Below the pieces are notes generated by a model. That model searched no databases and was not told where the DNA came from. It saw only the letters and a list, made by a program, of their open reading frames with translations. The position numbers and the translations under genes are program-made. Positions 42,479-51,839 of a stretch of 64,000 nt of DNA are shown one piece after another (position 1 is the first letter of the stretch; every line of letters begins with the position of its first letter). Source of the DNA: Oerskovia sp042887685 (GTDB lineage Bacteria; Actinomycetota; Actinomycetes; Actinomycetales; Cellulomonadaceae); NCBI RefSeq assembly GCF_042887685.1, contig NZ_JBHVOS010000013.1, forward strand, positions 62,001 through 126,000, written 5' to 3'.

Positions 42479-42518
42479 CTCCCAGGAGCGGACCGCGCCG
42501 AACGCGGCCGCCCGGCGA

Positions 42519-44021
42519 CTACTTCTTCGCCGCGCGTGCCTCGAGCAGCTCGACGAGCGTGCGGACCGCGACGCCCGTGCCGCCGACCGGCGTGTAGCCG
42601 AACGCCGCGCCCTCGTTGAACGAGGGGCCCGCGATGTCGAGGTGGGCCCACGGCGTGGTCCCGACGAACTCCTGCAGGAACAGGCCGGCGACGAGCATCC
42701 CGCCGAAGCGGTCGCCGATGTTCGCGATGTCCGCGACCTTCGACTTCATCGACGCGGCGAGCTCCTCGGGCAGGGGCATGGGCCAGAACTGCTCGCCCGC
42801 CGCCTCTGCTGCCGCGACGACCTCGCTGCGGACGTCGTCGGACCCCATGACGGCCGAGACGCGCGTACCGAGCGCGACCATCTGTGCACCCGTGAGGGTC
42901 GCGACGTCGAGCACGACGTCGGGCTTCTCCTCGACCGCGGCGACGAGACCGTCCGCCATGACGAGGCGGCCCTCGGCGTCGGTGTTGAGGACCTCGACGG
43001 TCTTGCCGCCACGGATCGTGATGACGTCCGAGGGGCGCTGCGCGGTGCCCGACGGCATGTTCTCGGCGAGGCAGAGCCAGCCGGTCACCGCGACAGGCAG
43101 GCCGAGCCTCGAGGCCGCGAGCACGGTGTGCAGGACGGCGGCCGCGCCGGCCATGTCGGACTTCATGGCCTCCATGCCCTTGGCAGGCTTGATCGAGATG
43201 CCGCCCGAGTCGAACGTGATGCCCTTGCCGACCAGCGCGACCTTGGCGTGCGGGCGCGAGGGGGAGTAGGACACCTTGACGAGGCGCGGGCCGCGCGACG
43301 ACCCCTGGCCGACCGCGAGGATCCCGCCGTACCCGCCCGACGCGAGGCCCTTCTCGTCGAGCACCGTGACCTTGACGCCAGTGCCCTTCGCGGCAGCCTT
43401 CGCGATGTCGGCGAAGGCCGCGGGGAACAGGTCGTTCGGGGCCGTGTTGACCAGGTCGCGCGTCGCGTGGACCGCGGCGGCGATCGTCGCGGCACGCTCC
43501 ACGGCGGCCTTCGCCTTGGACCCGCGAGCGAGCGACGTGAGGACCTCGATGGTCGAGACGACGCCGGCAGGCTTCGAGCCGGTCGTGCCCGACGCGTCCC
43601 TGTAGCGCGTGAACGAGTACGCGCCGAGGAGCGCACCCTCGGCGATCGCGGCGACCTCGGCCTCGTCCTTGGCGGGCAGGGCCACCGCGACCGACGCGGC
43701 ACCCTTGAGGTCGCGCACCGCGGCACCCGCCGCACGGCGCAGCGTCTCGGCCGCGAACGAGCCCGACTCGTCACGGGCACCGAGCCCCGTCAGGACCAGG
43801 ACGCCGGCCTTGAGGTGAGCGCCCGCGGGCACCGTACGCACCTCGTCGCGCGCACCGGTGATGCCCAGCACGGGGGCGAGGGCCTCGAGCTCGGCGACCA
43901 CGTCGCGAGGGAGGTCGTCCCCCACGACGGCCACGCCGTCGGACGTCGTCTGGGTCCCGACGACGAGCGCGTCCACCTTCACGCCGGTCGGGTTCTTGCT
44001 GGAGAGAGTGAGTTCAGCCAC
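42519..44021 (-). CDS. pepA: Leucyl aminopeptidase (M17)
   Basis: A 500-residue cytoplasmic di-zinc peptidase that removes N-terminal residues from peptides. The M17 signature NTDAEGRLVMADGL is exact, with the metal-binding VGKGITFDSGGISIKP and MKSDMAGAAAVL segments before it. The N-terminal domain (about 1-165) is the variable macrodomain-like part. GTG 44021 has no Shine-Dalgarno sequence but a TAGCAT hexamer six bases upstream, so the transcript is probably leaderless. A strong hairpin ends the unit. Confidence 0.95.
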   Translation of the reverse strand: MAELTLSSKNPTGVKVDALVVGTQTTSDGVAVVGDDLPRDVVAELEALAPVLGITGARDEVRTVPAGAHLKAGVLVLTGLGARDESGSFAAETLRRAAGAAVRDLKGAASVAVALPAKDEAEVAAIAEGALLGAYSFTRYRDASGTTGSKPAGVVSTIEVLTSLARGSKAKAAVERAATIAAAVHATRDLVNTAPNDLFPAAFADIAKAAAKGTGVKVTVLDEKGLASGGYGGILAVGQGSSRGPRLVKVSYSPSRPHAKVALVGKGITFDSGGISIKPAKGMEAMKSDMAGAAAVLHTVLAASRLGLPVAVTGWLCLAENMPSGTAQRPSDVITIRGGKTVEVLNTDAEGRLVMADGLVAAVEEKPDVVLDVATLTGAQMVALGTRVSAVMGSDDVRSEVVAAAEAAGEQFWPMPLPEELAASMKSKVADIANIGDRFGGMLVAGLFLQEFVGTTPWAHLDIAGPSFNEGAAFGYTPVGGTGVAVRTLVELLEARAAKK

Positions 44022-44027
44022 GGCTCG

Positions 44028-44033
44028 ATGCTA
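44028..44033 (-). promoter_or_regulatory. -10 element TAGCAT of pepA, leaderless type
   Basis: TANNNT hexamer ending 6 nt before GTG 44021, with no Shine-Dalgarno sequence. Confidence 0.5.
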
Positions 44034-44103
44034 GCCGCTGCGCGGACCCGGGCCACCGGTGGGGCGAGCGACGGGCGATTCCTGCCCGCGGGCCGGACGC
44101 CGG

Positions 44104-44109
44104 TAGGCT
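44104..44109 (+). promoter_or_regulatory. -10 element TAGGCT, leaderless type
   Basis: TANNNT hexamer ending 7 nt before GTG 44117, facing away from the pepA promoter. Confidence 0.45.
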
Positions 44110-44116
44110 CGGCGTC

Positions 44117-44473
44117 GTGGTCCTCCCCCTCGTCCTCCTCGTGGTCGCGCTGTGCGCGGCCCTCACCGGTTGGGCCGGGTGGTTCGTCGCCCGCAACCGC
44201 GCCGTCGTCCTCAAGCAGCTCTGGGGCGGTGCCGTCATCGAGGGCGCGATCGTCCTGCAGATGATCGTCGCGGGCGTCCTCGCCGCGACGGGGAGCTCGG
44301 CGAGCGACCCCGTGAAGCTCTGGGGATACCTGATCACCGCCCTGTTCATCCTGCCCGTCGCCGCCGTGTGGGCGTTCGCCGAACGCACCCGCTGGAGCTC
44401 GGTCGTGCTCGCGGTCGCCGCGATCACCGTCGCGTTCCTCGAGTGGCGGCTGTGGCAGATCTGGACCGCCTGA
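44117..44473 (+). CDS. Small multipass membrane protein of unknown function
   Basis: A 118-residue protein with four hydrophobic segments (about 3-23, 38-57, 68-86 and 94-115). Polar loops are short. I recognise no family motif. It starts at a leaderless-type GTG divergent from pepA and is followed after 11 bp by another membrane protein gene with a clear ribosome binding site, so it leads an operon that ends with pyrD and a small gene. Confidence 0.7.
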   Translation: MVLPLVLLVVALCAALTGWAGWFVARNRAVVLKQLWGGAVIEGAIVLQMIVAGVLAATGSSASDPVKLWGYLITALFILPVAAVWAFAERTRWSSVVLAVAAITVAFLEWRLWQIWTA

Positions 44474-44484
44474 GGAGAGATGGC

Positions 44485-45072
44485 GTGACCCACCCCGAGA
44501 ACCCCGAGACCGCACCCGACCCGGCGACGGGCGCGCCGCCGTCGGGCTCCTCCGACGCACCCGCCGCGCTAGGCGCCCCGGACGGCCAGAGCGCTCCCGA
44601 CGTAGCGGAGGCCCCCGCCGGCCCCGCCATGCAGGGCGCACCCGACGCCCCCCGCCGGACCGGCAGCGGGTTCGGCCGCGTGCTGGTCCTCGTCTACGGG
44701 ATCTTCGCGATCTCCGCGACCGCACGGGCCTCGATCCAGCTCCTGCGCGACTGGCACGAGGCCCCCGTCGCCTACGGGCTCTCGGCGCTCGCGGCCGTGG
44801 TCTACATCGTGGCGACGATCGCGCTCGCTCGCGGGTCGTCGACGTCGCGGACCGTGGCATGGACCGCCGTGACGGTCGAGCTCGTGGGCGTGCTCGCCGT
44901 CGGGGCCTGGTCCCTGCTCGACCCCGCGGCGTTCCCGAAGCCCACGGTGTGGTCCGACTTCGGGATCGGCTACGGGTTCGTGCCGCTGGTCCTGCCGGTC
45001 GTGGGCCTCACCTGGCTGTGGCGCACGCGCCCGCCCCGGACCTCCACCACCGAACCGAAGGAAACCGCATGA
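44485..45072 (+). CDS. Membrane protein upstream of pyrD
   Basis: A 195-residue protein. The first 60 residues are Pro/Ala/Gly-rich and polar, probably cytoplasmic and disordered. Four hydrophobic helices follow (about 69-86, 98-116, 126-145, 160-180). The conserved arrangement (GFGRVLVLVYGIFAISATARA) is reminiscent of integral membrane proteins often annotated just before pyrD in actinobacteria; function unknown. GAGGAG precedes GTG 44485 and the stop overlaps pyrD by 4 bp. Confidence 0.75.
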   Translation: MTHPENPETAPDPATGAPPSGSSDAPAALGAPDGQSAPDVAEAPAGPAMQGAPDAPRRTGSGFGRVLVLVYGIFAISATARASIQLLRDWHEAPVAYGLSALAAVVYIVATIALARGSSTSRTVAWTAVTVELVGVLAVGAWSLLDPAAFPKPTVWSDFGIGYGFVPLVLPVVGLTWLWRTRPPRTSTTEPKETA

Positions 45073-46154
45073 GCCGGCTGTACTCCCTCCTCTTCAACGG
45101 CGTCTTCAAGCACATGGACCCTGAGAAGGCGCACGAGGTGGTGTTCCCGGTCATCTCCCTCGCGGGTCGCACGCCCGTCGTGGGTGGCGTGATCCAGGGG
45201 GCCGCGGCCCCGTACCTGGGCCGCGGCGCGAACGGCCCCGGCAGCGTCGAGGCGCTCGGCCGTACGTTCCCGGCGCCGTTCGGCCTCGCGGGCGGGTTCG
45301 ACAAGAACGCCAAGGCGATCCGTGGGCTCACGATGCTGGGCTTCGCGTTCATCGAGATCGGCACCGTGACGGCGCACGCCCAGCCCGGCAACGAGAAGCC
45401 GCGCATGTGGCGCGAGCTGTCGATGCGCGGCATCCGCAACCGGATGGGCTTCAACAACGAGGGCGCCGCGGCCGCGGCGCAGCGCCTCGAGGCCCTGCGG
45501 CGGTCGGCGTCGGGTCGAGCGATCCTGATCGGCGCAAACATCGGCAAGACCAAGGTCACCCCGGCCGAGGACGCCGCGGGCGACTACGCGACGAGCGCCG
45601 CGCTCCTCGCGCCGCACGCCGACTACCTCGTCGTCAACGTCTCGTCGCCCAACACCCCGGGCCTGCGCGACCTGCAGTCGACCGAGGCGCTGCGCCCCAT
45701 CCTCCAGGCGGTCCGTGAGGCTGCCGACGACGCCACGCGTGCGGCCGGTGCCCGACGCATCCCGCTGCTCGTCAAGATCGCCCCGGACCTCGCGGACGAG
45801 GACGTCGACGCGGTCGCCGACCTCGCGCTCGAGCTCGGCCTCGACGGCGTCGTCGCGGTCAACACGACGATCGGGCACGACCTGGGCCCCGGCGGGCTCT
45901 CTGGCCCGCCGCTGCTCGCGCGGGGGCTCGACGTCGTCGCCCGCCTCCGCGGTCGCCTCGGCCCGGACGTCACGATCGTCGGTGTGGGCGGCATCTCGAC
46001 CGCCGACGACGCGCGCGCCTACCTGGCGGCCGGCGCCGACCTCGTGCAGGGTTACACCGGCATGATCTACAACGGCCCGTTCTGGGCCGCGAGCATCAAC
46101 CGGTCCCTGGTACGTGACACGGCCCGGGGGACCCGAGGTGGAGGCGCACGATGA
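45069..46154 (+). CDS. pyrD: Dihydroorotate dehydrogenase (quinone, class 2)
   Basis: A 361-residue FMN enzyme of pyrimidine synthesis, oxidising dihydroorotate with membrane quinone. The N-terminal helices (LYSLLFNGVFKHMDPEKAHEVVF) are the membrane-facing extension specific to class 2. FMN and substrate motifs are FGLAGGFDKNAKAI, NRMGFNNEG, VVNVSSPNTPGLRDLQ with the catalytic Ser, and GGLSGPPLLARG plus GVGGISTADDARAYLAAGADLVQGYTGMIY. It overlaps its neighbours by 4 bp on each side. Confidence 0.96.
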   Translation: MSRLYSLLFNGVFKHMDPEKAHEVVFPVISLAGRTPVVGGVIQGAAAPYLGRGANGPGSVEALGRTFPAPFGLAGGFDKNAKAIRGLTMLGFAFIEIGTVTAHAQPGNEKPRMWRELSMRGIRNRMGFNNEGAAAAAQRLEALRRSASGRAILIGANIGKTKVTPAEDAAGDYATSAALLAPHADYLVVNVSSPNTPGLRDLQSTEALRPILQAVREAADDATRAAGARRIPLLVKIAPDLADEDVDAVADLALELGLDGVVAVNTTIGHDLGPGGLSGPPLLARGLDVVARLRGRLGPDVTIVGVGGISTADDARAYLAAGADLVQGYTGMIYNGPFWAASINRSLVRDTARGTRGGGAR

Positions 46155-46360
46155 TCCGACCCCAGTGGGTGTGGGAGCTCGACGACGCGGACGGGCGCGC
46201 CCTCACGACGCCCGTGAGCCCGGCGTTCACCAACCAGTACGACGCCGAGCAGTGGCTCGGCGAGACGTGGCGTGAGCTCGCCGCGCAGGGAGCGGCCGCG
46301 GCGCGGCTCCTCAACGACGGGGCACAGGCCACGGCGACCGTGGAGCTGCGCACGGCGTAG
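46151..46360 (+). CDS. Small acidic protein coupled to pyrD
   Basis: A 69-residue soluble protein of unknown function (WVWELDDADGRAL, then FTNQYDAEQWLGETWRELAAQG). The conserved Trp-rich N-terminus and coupling to pyrD by an ATGA overlap argue that it is real rather than chance. Confidence 0.7.
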   Translation: MIRPQWVWELDDADGRALTTPVSPAFTNQYDAEQWLGETWRELAAQGAAAARLLNDGAQATATVELRTA

Positions 46361-46398
46361 CGCTGCCGCGCGGTGTGGGCTGAACCGGGCGACGTCGC

Positions 46399-46455
46399 CG
46401 AGTGTGCAGTTCGGGCTGTCGATCGAGCCTGGGGACGACCCGAACTGCACGCTCG
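46399..46455. repeat. 57-bp palindromic repeat, copy 1
   Basis: Arms CGAGTGTGCAGTTCGGG (46399-46415) and its near-complement (46439-46455, one mismatch). The element is repeated in opposite orientation at 48864-48920, at the same length. Confidence 0.75.
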
Positions 46456-46522
46456 ACGATGTCGGCACCGAGGACCGGCCGCCGCGGCATCGACGCGGCG
46501 CCGAGCACCACAAGCCCGGGCG

Positions 46523-48016
46523 CTAGCCCGCCACGTGCTCCCACGCCGCCACCAGTCGCGGCACGGCACGGCGGATCGCCTCGGCGTCGGGCGCGAACGT
46601 GAGCCGGACGCGGGAGGTCGCGGCGCCGTCGGGCGTGAGCGACGGGCCCGGGTTGACGACCAGGCCCCGCACCGCGGCGGCCGCCGCCAGTGCGTGCGCG
46701 AGCGGGCGTCCCAGGTCGACCCACAGCGAGAGCCCGCCCGCGGGCGCGGTCACGTGCCACGAGGGGATCGCGGCAGTGACCGTCGAGCGCAGGAGGTCGC
46801 GCTGCGAGCGCAGGAGGGGCAGGCGTCCGGCGAGGACCTCGTCGCGCCGCGCGAGCAGCTCGACGACCGCGAGCTGCTCGAGGACCGACGTCGCGATGTC
46901 GCTCGAGCCGCGGACGCGCGCGAGGTGCGCGACGACGTCGGGGTGCGCCCGGACCCAGCCCACGCGCAGCCCGCCCCAGAACGTCTTGGAGGCCGACCCC
47001 ACGGTGAGCAGGTGGCTCGTCGCGGAACCGTCGCCCGCGAGGGGCTCGGGCGCGGGGCCGTCGAGCGCGATGTCGGTGAGCGTCTCGTCACCGACGACCG
47101 TGACCCGGTGCCGCAGCGCGATGCGCCGGACCTCGGCGCGCTCGTCGGGCGTGAGGCTGTAGCCCGTCGGGTTGTGGAAGTCGGGGACCAGGTACGCCAG
47201 CCGCGGGGTCGCCGCGCGCACGGTCGACTCGAACAGGGCGACGTCGAACCCCGGGCCGTCGCCCGGCAGGCCCGCGCCCACGGGGAACCCGACGACGCGA
47301 GCCCCGCGCGCGACCATCGCCTCGATGCCGTGCGCGTACGTGGGGGACTGGACCACGACGCGGTCGCGCGGGCGCAGGAGCGACTGGGCGAGCGTCGAGA
47401 TCGCGTGCTGCGCGCCCGTGGTCACGAGGACCTGGTCCGGGGTCGTGGGCGTGCCGCGCTCGGTGAGCCGCTGCGCGACGGCCTCACGCAGGGGCTGGAG
47501 GCCGAGCGGCTCGTACCCGCGGCCCGACAGGTAGCCGGGGAGGGCTTCGAGCGCGCGACCGTAGGCCGCGTGGAGCTGGGGCGGGGCGGCGGGGGCGGCC
47601 TGCCCCAGGTCGACGAGGTCCTCGGGCGGCTCGACGCCCGTCGGCACGGGCGCGTCGCCGCCGCACCACTGCGGCTGGGCGCGGCGCGTGGGCCGGGGCA
47701 GGACGGCGACCGTCCCGACCCCCGTGCGGCTCGTGACGAACCCGCGCTCGCGCAGGGCCGCGTAGGCCGCGGCCGTGGTCGTCCGGGAGACGCCGAGCGC
47801 CCCGGCGAGGTCCCGCTCGCTCGGCAGCCGGGTGTGCGGGGCGACGGTACCGGACAGGACCGCGCCGCGGACGGCGTCGGCGAGCGCGGCGTACGCGGGC
47901 CCGCCGGACTGCCACCCGGCGACGAGCGCGGCGAGCGCGGGGGCGGACAGGCGCCGGTGCACGGGGGGATGGGCCGGGGCAGCGGGCCCGGGGGACGTGG
48001 CGAGCGAGGTGGCCAT
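46523..48016 (-). CDS. MocR-type GntR regulator with aminotransferase domain (YczR-like)
   Basis: A 497-residue regulator. Residues about 35-105 are a GntR winged helix (RLPSERDLAGALGVSRTTTAAAYAALRERGFV), and 150-495 a fold-type I aminotransferase domain with the PLP lysine in VGSASKTFWGGLRVGW. Here the domain senses PLP or an amino compound rather than catalysing transamination, by analogy with PdxR and GabR. The divergent neighbour encodes a YczE membrane protein; this pairing defines the YczR subgroup of MocR regulators. ATG 48016 was chosen because sequence further upstream is the complement of that neighbour. Confidence 0.88.
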   Translation of the reverse strand: MATSLATSPGPAAPAHPPVHRRLSAPALAALVAGWQSGGPAYAALADAVRGAVLSGTVAPHTRLPSERDLAGALGVSRTTTAAAYAALRERGFVTSRTGVGTVAVLPRPTRRAQPQWCGGDAPVPTGVEPPEDLVDLGQAAPAAPPQLHAAYGRALEALPGYLSGRGYEPLGLQPLREAVAQRLTERGTPTTPDQVLVTTGAQHAISTLAQSLLRPRDRVVVQSPTYAHGIEAMVARGARVVGFPVGAGLPGDGPGFDVALFESTVRAATPRLAYLVPDFHNPTGYSLTPDERAEVRRIALRHRVTVVGDETLTDIALDGPAPEPLAGDGSATSHLLTVGSASKTFWGGLRVGWVRAHPDVVAHLARVRGSSDIATSVLEQLAVVELLARRDEVLAGRLPLLRSQRDLLRSTVTAAIPSWHVTAPAGGLSLWVDLGRPLAHALAAAAAVRGLVVNPGPSLTPDGAATSRVRLTFAPDAEAIRRAVPRLVAAWEHVAG

Positions 48017-48077
48017 GAGGCCACTCTTCCCGAATTGGCTATGGATCACCAGTCCACTGCGGGTGCAGAGTGGGGGA

Positions 48078-48836
48078 GTGTCCACGACCTTCAGCCCCCT
48101 GCGCCGCACCGTCCAGCTCACGCTCGGACTGTTCGGCTTCTCCCTGACCATGGCCATGCTCATCCACTCGGGCATGGGCGCCATGCCGTGGGACGTCTTC
48201 CACCAGGGCGTGGCCCTGCGCTCCGGGCTCGCGCTCGGGGTCGTGGTCGTCGCGTCGAGCGTCGTCGTCATGCTGCTGTGGATCCCGCTGCGCCAGCGTC
48301 CCGGGATCGGCACGATCGCCAACATCGTCGTGATCGGCGCGACCCTCGACCCGTTCCTCCTGCTGCTCGAGCGCATCGACCCGGACCCCTCCACGGCCGG
48401 ACGCGTGGCGCTCGCGGTCGCGGGCGTGCTCCTCAACGGCGTCGCGACCGCGGCCTACCTCGGGGCGCGCCTGGGTCCTGGCCCGCGCGACGGCCTCATG
48501 ACGGGGCTCGTCGGTCGCACGGGCTGGCCCGTGCGGCGGGTCAAGACGGCGATCGAGGTGCTCGTGGTCGCGATCGGCTTCGTGCTCGGTGTGACGCTCG
48601 GCTGGGCGACGGTCCTGTATGCGCTGGGAGTGGGTCCTGTCGTCCAGGTCGCGGCGCGGTGGCTCGCACCGCACCTGCGCCCGGCGGTCGTGCCCTTCCC
48701 CGTGCCCCAGCCCGACGGCGCCGCTCACCTCCCCGGGCACGGCGCCCCGGGGGAGGGGTCGGGGGAGGCCGGTGGAGCGCCGGCCGCAGGCGGCCAGGGC
48801 GAGGTCCCGGGCGAGCCCGAGCCGAACGCGGCGTAG
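48078..48836 (+). CDS. YczE/YyaS/YitT-family membrane protein
   Basis: A 252-residue protein with five or six hydrophobic helices, beginning RRTVQLTLGLFGFSLTMAMLIHSGMGAMPWDVFHQG, the conserved start of YczE proteins, and containing YLGARLGPGPRDGLMTGL. The last 45 residues are Pro/Gly-rich and polar. It probably transports a ligand of the divergent regulator, but none is known. Start GTG 48078 is uncertain; a GTG at 48063 is in frame. Confidence 0.83.
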   Translation: MSTTFSPLRRTVQLTLGLFGFSLTMAMLIHSGMGAMPWDVFHQGVALRSGLALGVVVVASSVVVMLLWIPLRQRPGIGTIANIVVIGATLDPFLLLLERIDPDPSTAGRVALAVAGVLLNGVATAAYLGARLGPGPRDGLMTGLVGRTGWPVRRVKTAIEVLVVAIGFVLGVTLGWATVLYALGVGPVVQVAARWLAPHLRPAVVPFPVPQPDGAAHLPGHGAPGEGSGEAGGAPAAGGQGEVPGEPEPNAA

Positions 48837-48863
48837 GCCGGGCCCGCGCGGCCGGTCGGTCGT

Positions 48864-48920
48864 CGAGTGTGCAGTTCGGGTCGTCCGGGGCTGCTCTGGG
48901 CAGCCTGAAGTGCACACTCG
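48864..48920. repeat. 57-bp palindromic repeat, copy 2
   Basis: Left arm CGAGTGTGCAGTTCGGG (48864-48880), identical to copy 1; right arm 48904-48920 with two mismatches. The reverse complement of copy 1 also matches the first bases after the arm (TCGTCC), so the two are inverted copies of one element. Confidence 0.75.
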
Positions 48921-49045
48921 GCGGTCTCCAGGCCCGACGGCGGAGCGCACCCGGGCGCAAGGGTGCGCTCCGCCGTCGGGCAGCCAGGGCGGGCGGCCGC
49001 CGTACGGACGGACGCCGGGCAGGCGGCCCGCGGACGGCCCGCGGC

Positions 49046-49918
<873 letters not shown>

Positions 49919-49924
49919 CCGGCC

Positions 49925-49930
49925 ACGGTA
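49925..49930 (-). promoter_or_regulatory. -10 element TACCGT, leaderless type
   Basis: TANNNT hexamer ending 6 nt before ATG 49918. Confidence 0.5.
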
Positions 49931-49994
49931 GGCCGGGGCAGGGGGTCCTGTGGGGCCAGGGTGTGGCGCGCACCGGCCAACCGGTCGGCAGGAC

Positions 49995-50037
49995 GACGAC
50001 GACCCCGGACGCTCGGTGAGCACCCGGGGTCGTCGTC
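49995..50037 (-). terminator. Terminator of the aldo/keto reductase gene
   Basis: Perfect 14-bp arms (GACGACGACCCCGG and complement) with a 15-nt loop, 40 nt past the stop at 50077. Confidence 0.75.
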
Positions 50038-50076
50038 AGCGGGTCGGGCCTGAGCCCGCCGACCGTGGGGACGGGG

Positions 50077-51081
50077 TCAGCGAGGCCCGGGGGCTCCCGC
50101 TGCGGTCTTGCCGGCGTCGCGCTCGACGACGTCGCCGAGGATCTCGTCGATCTTCGCCATGAGCTCGGCGGGGATGACCACGCCGGACGCCTTGACGTTC
50201 TCGGCGACCTGCTCGGGGCGCGAGGCGCCGATGAGGGCGGCCGCGACGTTGTCGTTCTGCAGGACCCACGCGACCGCGAGCTGCGCCTGCGTGAGACCCA
50301 GCTCGTCGGCGACGGCCCCCAGCTGCTGGACGCGGGTCAGGACGTCCTCGGTCATGAACTGCTGGATGAAGCGCGAGCCGTTGGCGTCGGTGGCGCGCGA
50401 GCCCGCGGGGGCGGGCTGGCCCGGCAGGTACTTGCCGCTCAGGACGCCCTGCGCGACGGGGGACCAGACGATCTGGGACAGGCCCAGCTCGCGCGAGGTC
50501 GGGACGACCTCGTCCTCGATGACGCGCCACAGCATCGAGTACTGGGGCTGGGACGAGATGAGCTGGAAGCCGAGCTCCTTCGAGAGGGCGTGGCCCGCGC
50601 GGATCTGGTCGGCGGTCCACTCGCTCACGCCGATGTAGAGGGCCTTGCCCTGGCGGACGATGTCGGCGAACGCCTGCATCGTCTCCTCGAGCGGGGTCGA
50701 GTGGTCGAAGCGGTGCGCCTGGTAGAGGTCGACGTAGTCGGTGCCGAGGCGTGTCAGCGAGCCGTTGATCGACTCCATGACGTGCTTGCGGGACAGGCCC
50801 GAGTCGTTGGCGCCGCCGGGGCCCGTGGGCCAGTAGACCTTGGTGAAGATCTCGAGGGACTCGCGGCGCTGTCCCTTGAGGGCGTCGCCGAGGACCTGCT
50901 CGGCCTTGGTGTTCGCGTAGACGTCCGCGGTGTCGAACGTGGTGATGCCGGCGTCGAGCGCGGCGTGGACGCACTGGGTGGCGACGTCGTTCTCGACCTG
51001 CGAGCCGTGGGTGAGCCAGTTGCCGTAGGTGATCTCGGAGATCTTGAGGCCGGAGTTGCCGAGGAAGCGGTAGTTGGGCAT
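50077..51081 (-). CDS. Aldo/keto reductase
   Basis: A 334-residue NADPH-dependent oxidoreductase with a TIM-barrel. The catalytic tetrad is visible: Asp in TFDTADVYANTKAE with its Tyr, Lys in EIFTKVYW and His in DLYQAHRFD. The KchAB/YghZ-like segments GVSEWTADQIR and SPVAQGVLSGKY place it with the voltage-gated potassium-channel beta-subunit branch. Substrate unknown. ATG 51081 has a TAGTGT hexamer seven bases upstream and no Shine-Dalgarno sequence. Confidence 0.92.
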   Translation of the reverse strand: MPNYRFLGNSGLKISEITYGNWLTHGSQVENDVATQCVHAALDAGITTFDTADVYANTKAEQVLGDALKGQRRESLEIFTKVYWPTGPGGANDSGLSRKHVMESINGSLTRLGTDYVDLYQAHRFDHSTPLEETMQAFADIVRQGKALYIGVSEWTADQIRAGHALSKELGFQLISSQPQYSMLWRVIEDEVVPTSRELGLSQIVWSPVAQGVLSGKYLPGQPAPAGSRATDANGSRFIQQFMTEDVLTRVQQLGAVADELGLTQAQLAVAWVLQNDNVAAALIGASRPEQVAENVKASGVVIPAELMAKIDEILGDVVERDAGKTAAGAPGPR

Positions 51082-51088
51082 GGGGACA

Positions 51089-51094
51089 ACACTA
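51089..51094 (-). promoter_or_regulatory. -10 element TAGTGT, leaderless type
   Basis: TANNNT hexamer ending 7 nt before ATG 51081. Confidence 0.5.
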
Positions 51095-51121
51095 AGTTGC
51101 CCGGGGCACCTCGGGGAACTG

Positions 51122-51140
51122 CGGTCCGTCCGGCGGACCG
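51122..51140 (-). terminator. Hairpin after the DUF3043 gene
   Basis: Arms CGGTCCG / CGGACCG with a 5-nt loop lie 12 nt past the stop at 51152. Confidence 0.5.
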
Positions 51141-51151
51141 GACGTGAGCGG

Positions 51152-51754
51152 CTATGCGGGGAAGCTGCCGTGCTTCTTGTGCATGGGCTTGGGCAGACGT
51201 GCGCGGCGCAGCTGGAAGGCGCGCATCACGGCGTACATCGCGTTGCCCTTGGGGGAGTCGGGCCCGAACTTCGCGATCAGGCGCTTCTTGAGCGAGCGCC
51301 ACATGATGAACGCGTCGATGATCGTGATGAGCACGATCCCGTAGAGCACGAAGATGATGATCGTCGCCATGTTCAGGTTCTGGGAGAACACGAACGTCAG
51401 GACGATGAAGACCAGCGCGACGGGCAGGAAGAACTCGCCCAGGTTCCAGCGGGCGTCCACGTAGTCGCGCACGTAGCGCTTGACCGGGCCCTTGTCGCGG
51501 GCGGGCATGTAGCGCTCGTCGCCCGTCTGCATGGCCTGGAACTGGCGGTCGCGTGCGTCACGCTGCTGCTGGCGCGCGGTCTTGGCCGCGGACTTGCGGT
51601 CCGAGGGCACGAGCGGTCGCTTGTTCGCGGCCTCGGCGACCTTGCGCTTGGGCGTCGGCCTGCCCTTGCCTGCCTTCTCGATCTCGGCTGCGGCGGCAAC
51701 GGGATCGGGGGCGTCGTTCGACGAGGGCGCGGAGGACTTGTTGCGTGAGAACAC
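51152..51754 (-). CDS. DUF3043 domain membrane protein
   Basis: A 200-residue protein. A long basic N-terminus (about 1-95, with PTPKRKVAEAANKRPLV and RDKGPVKRYVRDYVDARWNLGEFFLP) precedes two helices (about 104-122 and 126-145) and a basic C-terminal tail (KPMHKKHGSFPA). The PTPKR and RDYVDxR motifs are DUF3043 hallmarks. Function unknown. GTG 51754 is leaderless-type, 85 bp from the divergent peptidase start. Confidence 0.87.
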   Translation of the reverse strand: MFSRNKSSAPSSNDAPDPVAAAAEIEKAGKGRPTPKRKVAEAANKRPLVPSDRKSAAKTARQQQRDARDRQFQAMQTGDERYMPARDKGPVKRYVRDYVDARWNLGEFFLPVALVFIVLTFVFSQNLNMATIIIFVLYGIVLITIIDAFIMWRSLKKRLIAKFGPDSPKGNAMYAVMRAFQLRRARLPKPMHKKHGSFPA

Positions 51755-51760
51755 AGGTCC

Positions 51761-51766
51761 AGCGTA
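51761..51766 (-). promoter_or_regulatory. -10 element TACGCT, leaderless type
   Basis: TANNNT hexamer ending 6 nt before GTG 51754. Confidence 0.5.
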
Positions 51767-51826
51767 GTCGAGGACGGGGGCTGCCTCGTCACGTGCGGCG
51801 GGCAGGAGCGGGGGCGTAGCGGCGGG

Positions 51827-51832
51827 TAGCGT
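51827..51832 (+). promoter_or_regulatory. -10 element TAGCGT, leaderless type
   Basis: TANNNT hexamer ending 7 nt before GTG 51840; forms a divergent pair with the DUF3043 promoter. Confidence 0.5.
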
Positions 51833-51839
51833 TGCCCGG

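Larger units (their letters stand above)
42148..42518. other. 371-bp intergenic region with repeats and hairpins
   Basis: It holds, in order, a GC-rich direct-repeat block (42152-42276), a 57-bp palindrome (42311-42367) and the pepA terminator (42441-42478). No coding frame here looks real. Confidence 0.6.

Noticed and set aside
48017..48077. A MocR-type operator in the TGGCTATGGATCACCAGTCCA segment
   Set aside because: The half-sites do not form a clean direct or inverted repeat, so I cannot support a defined operator.
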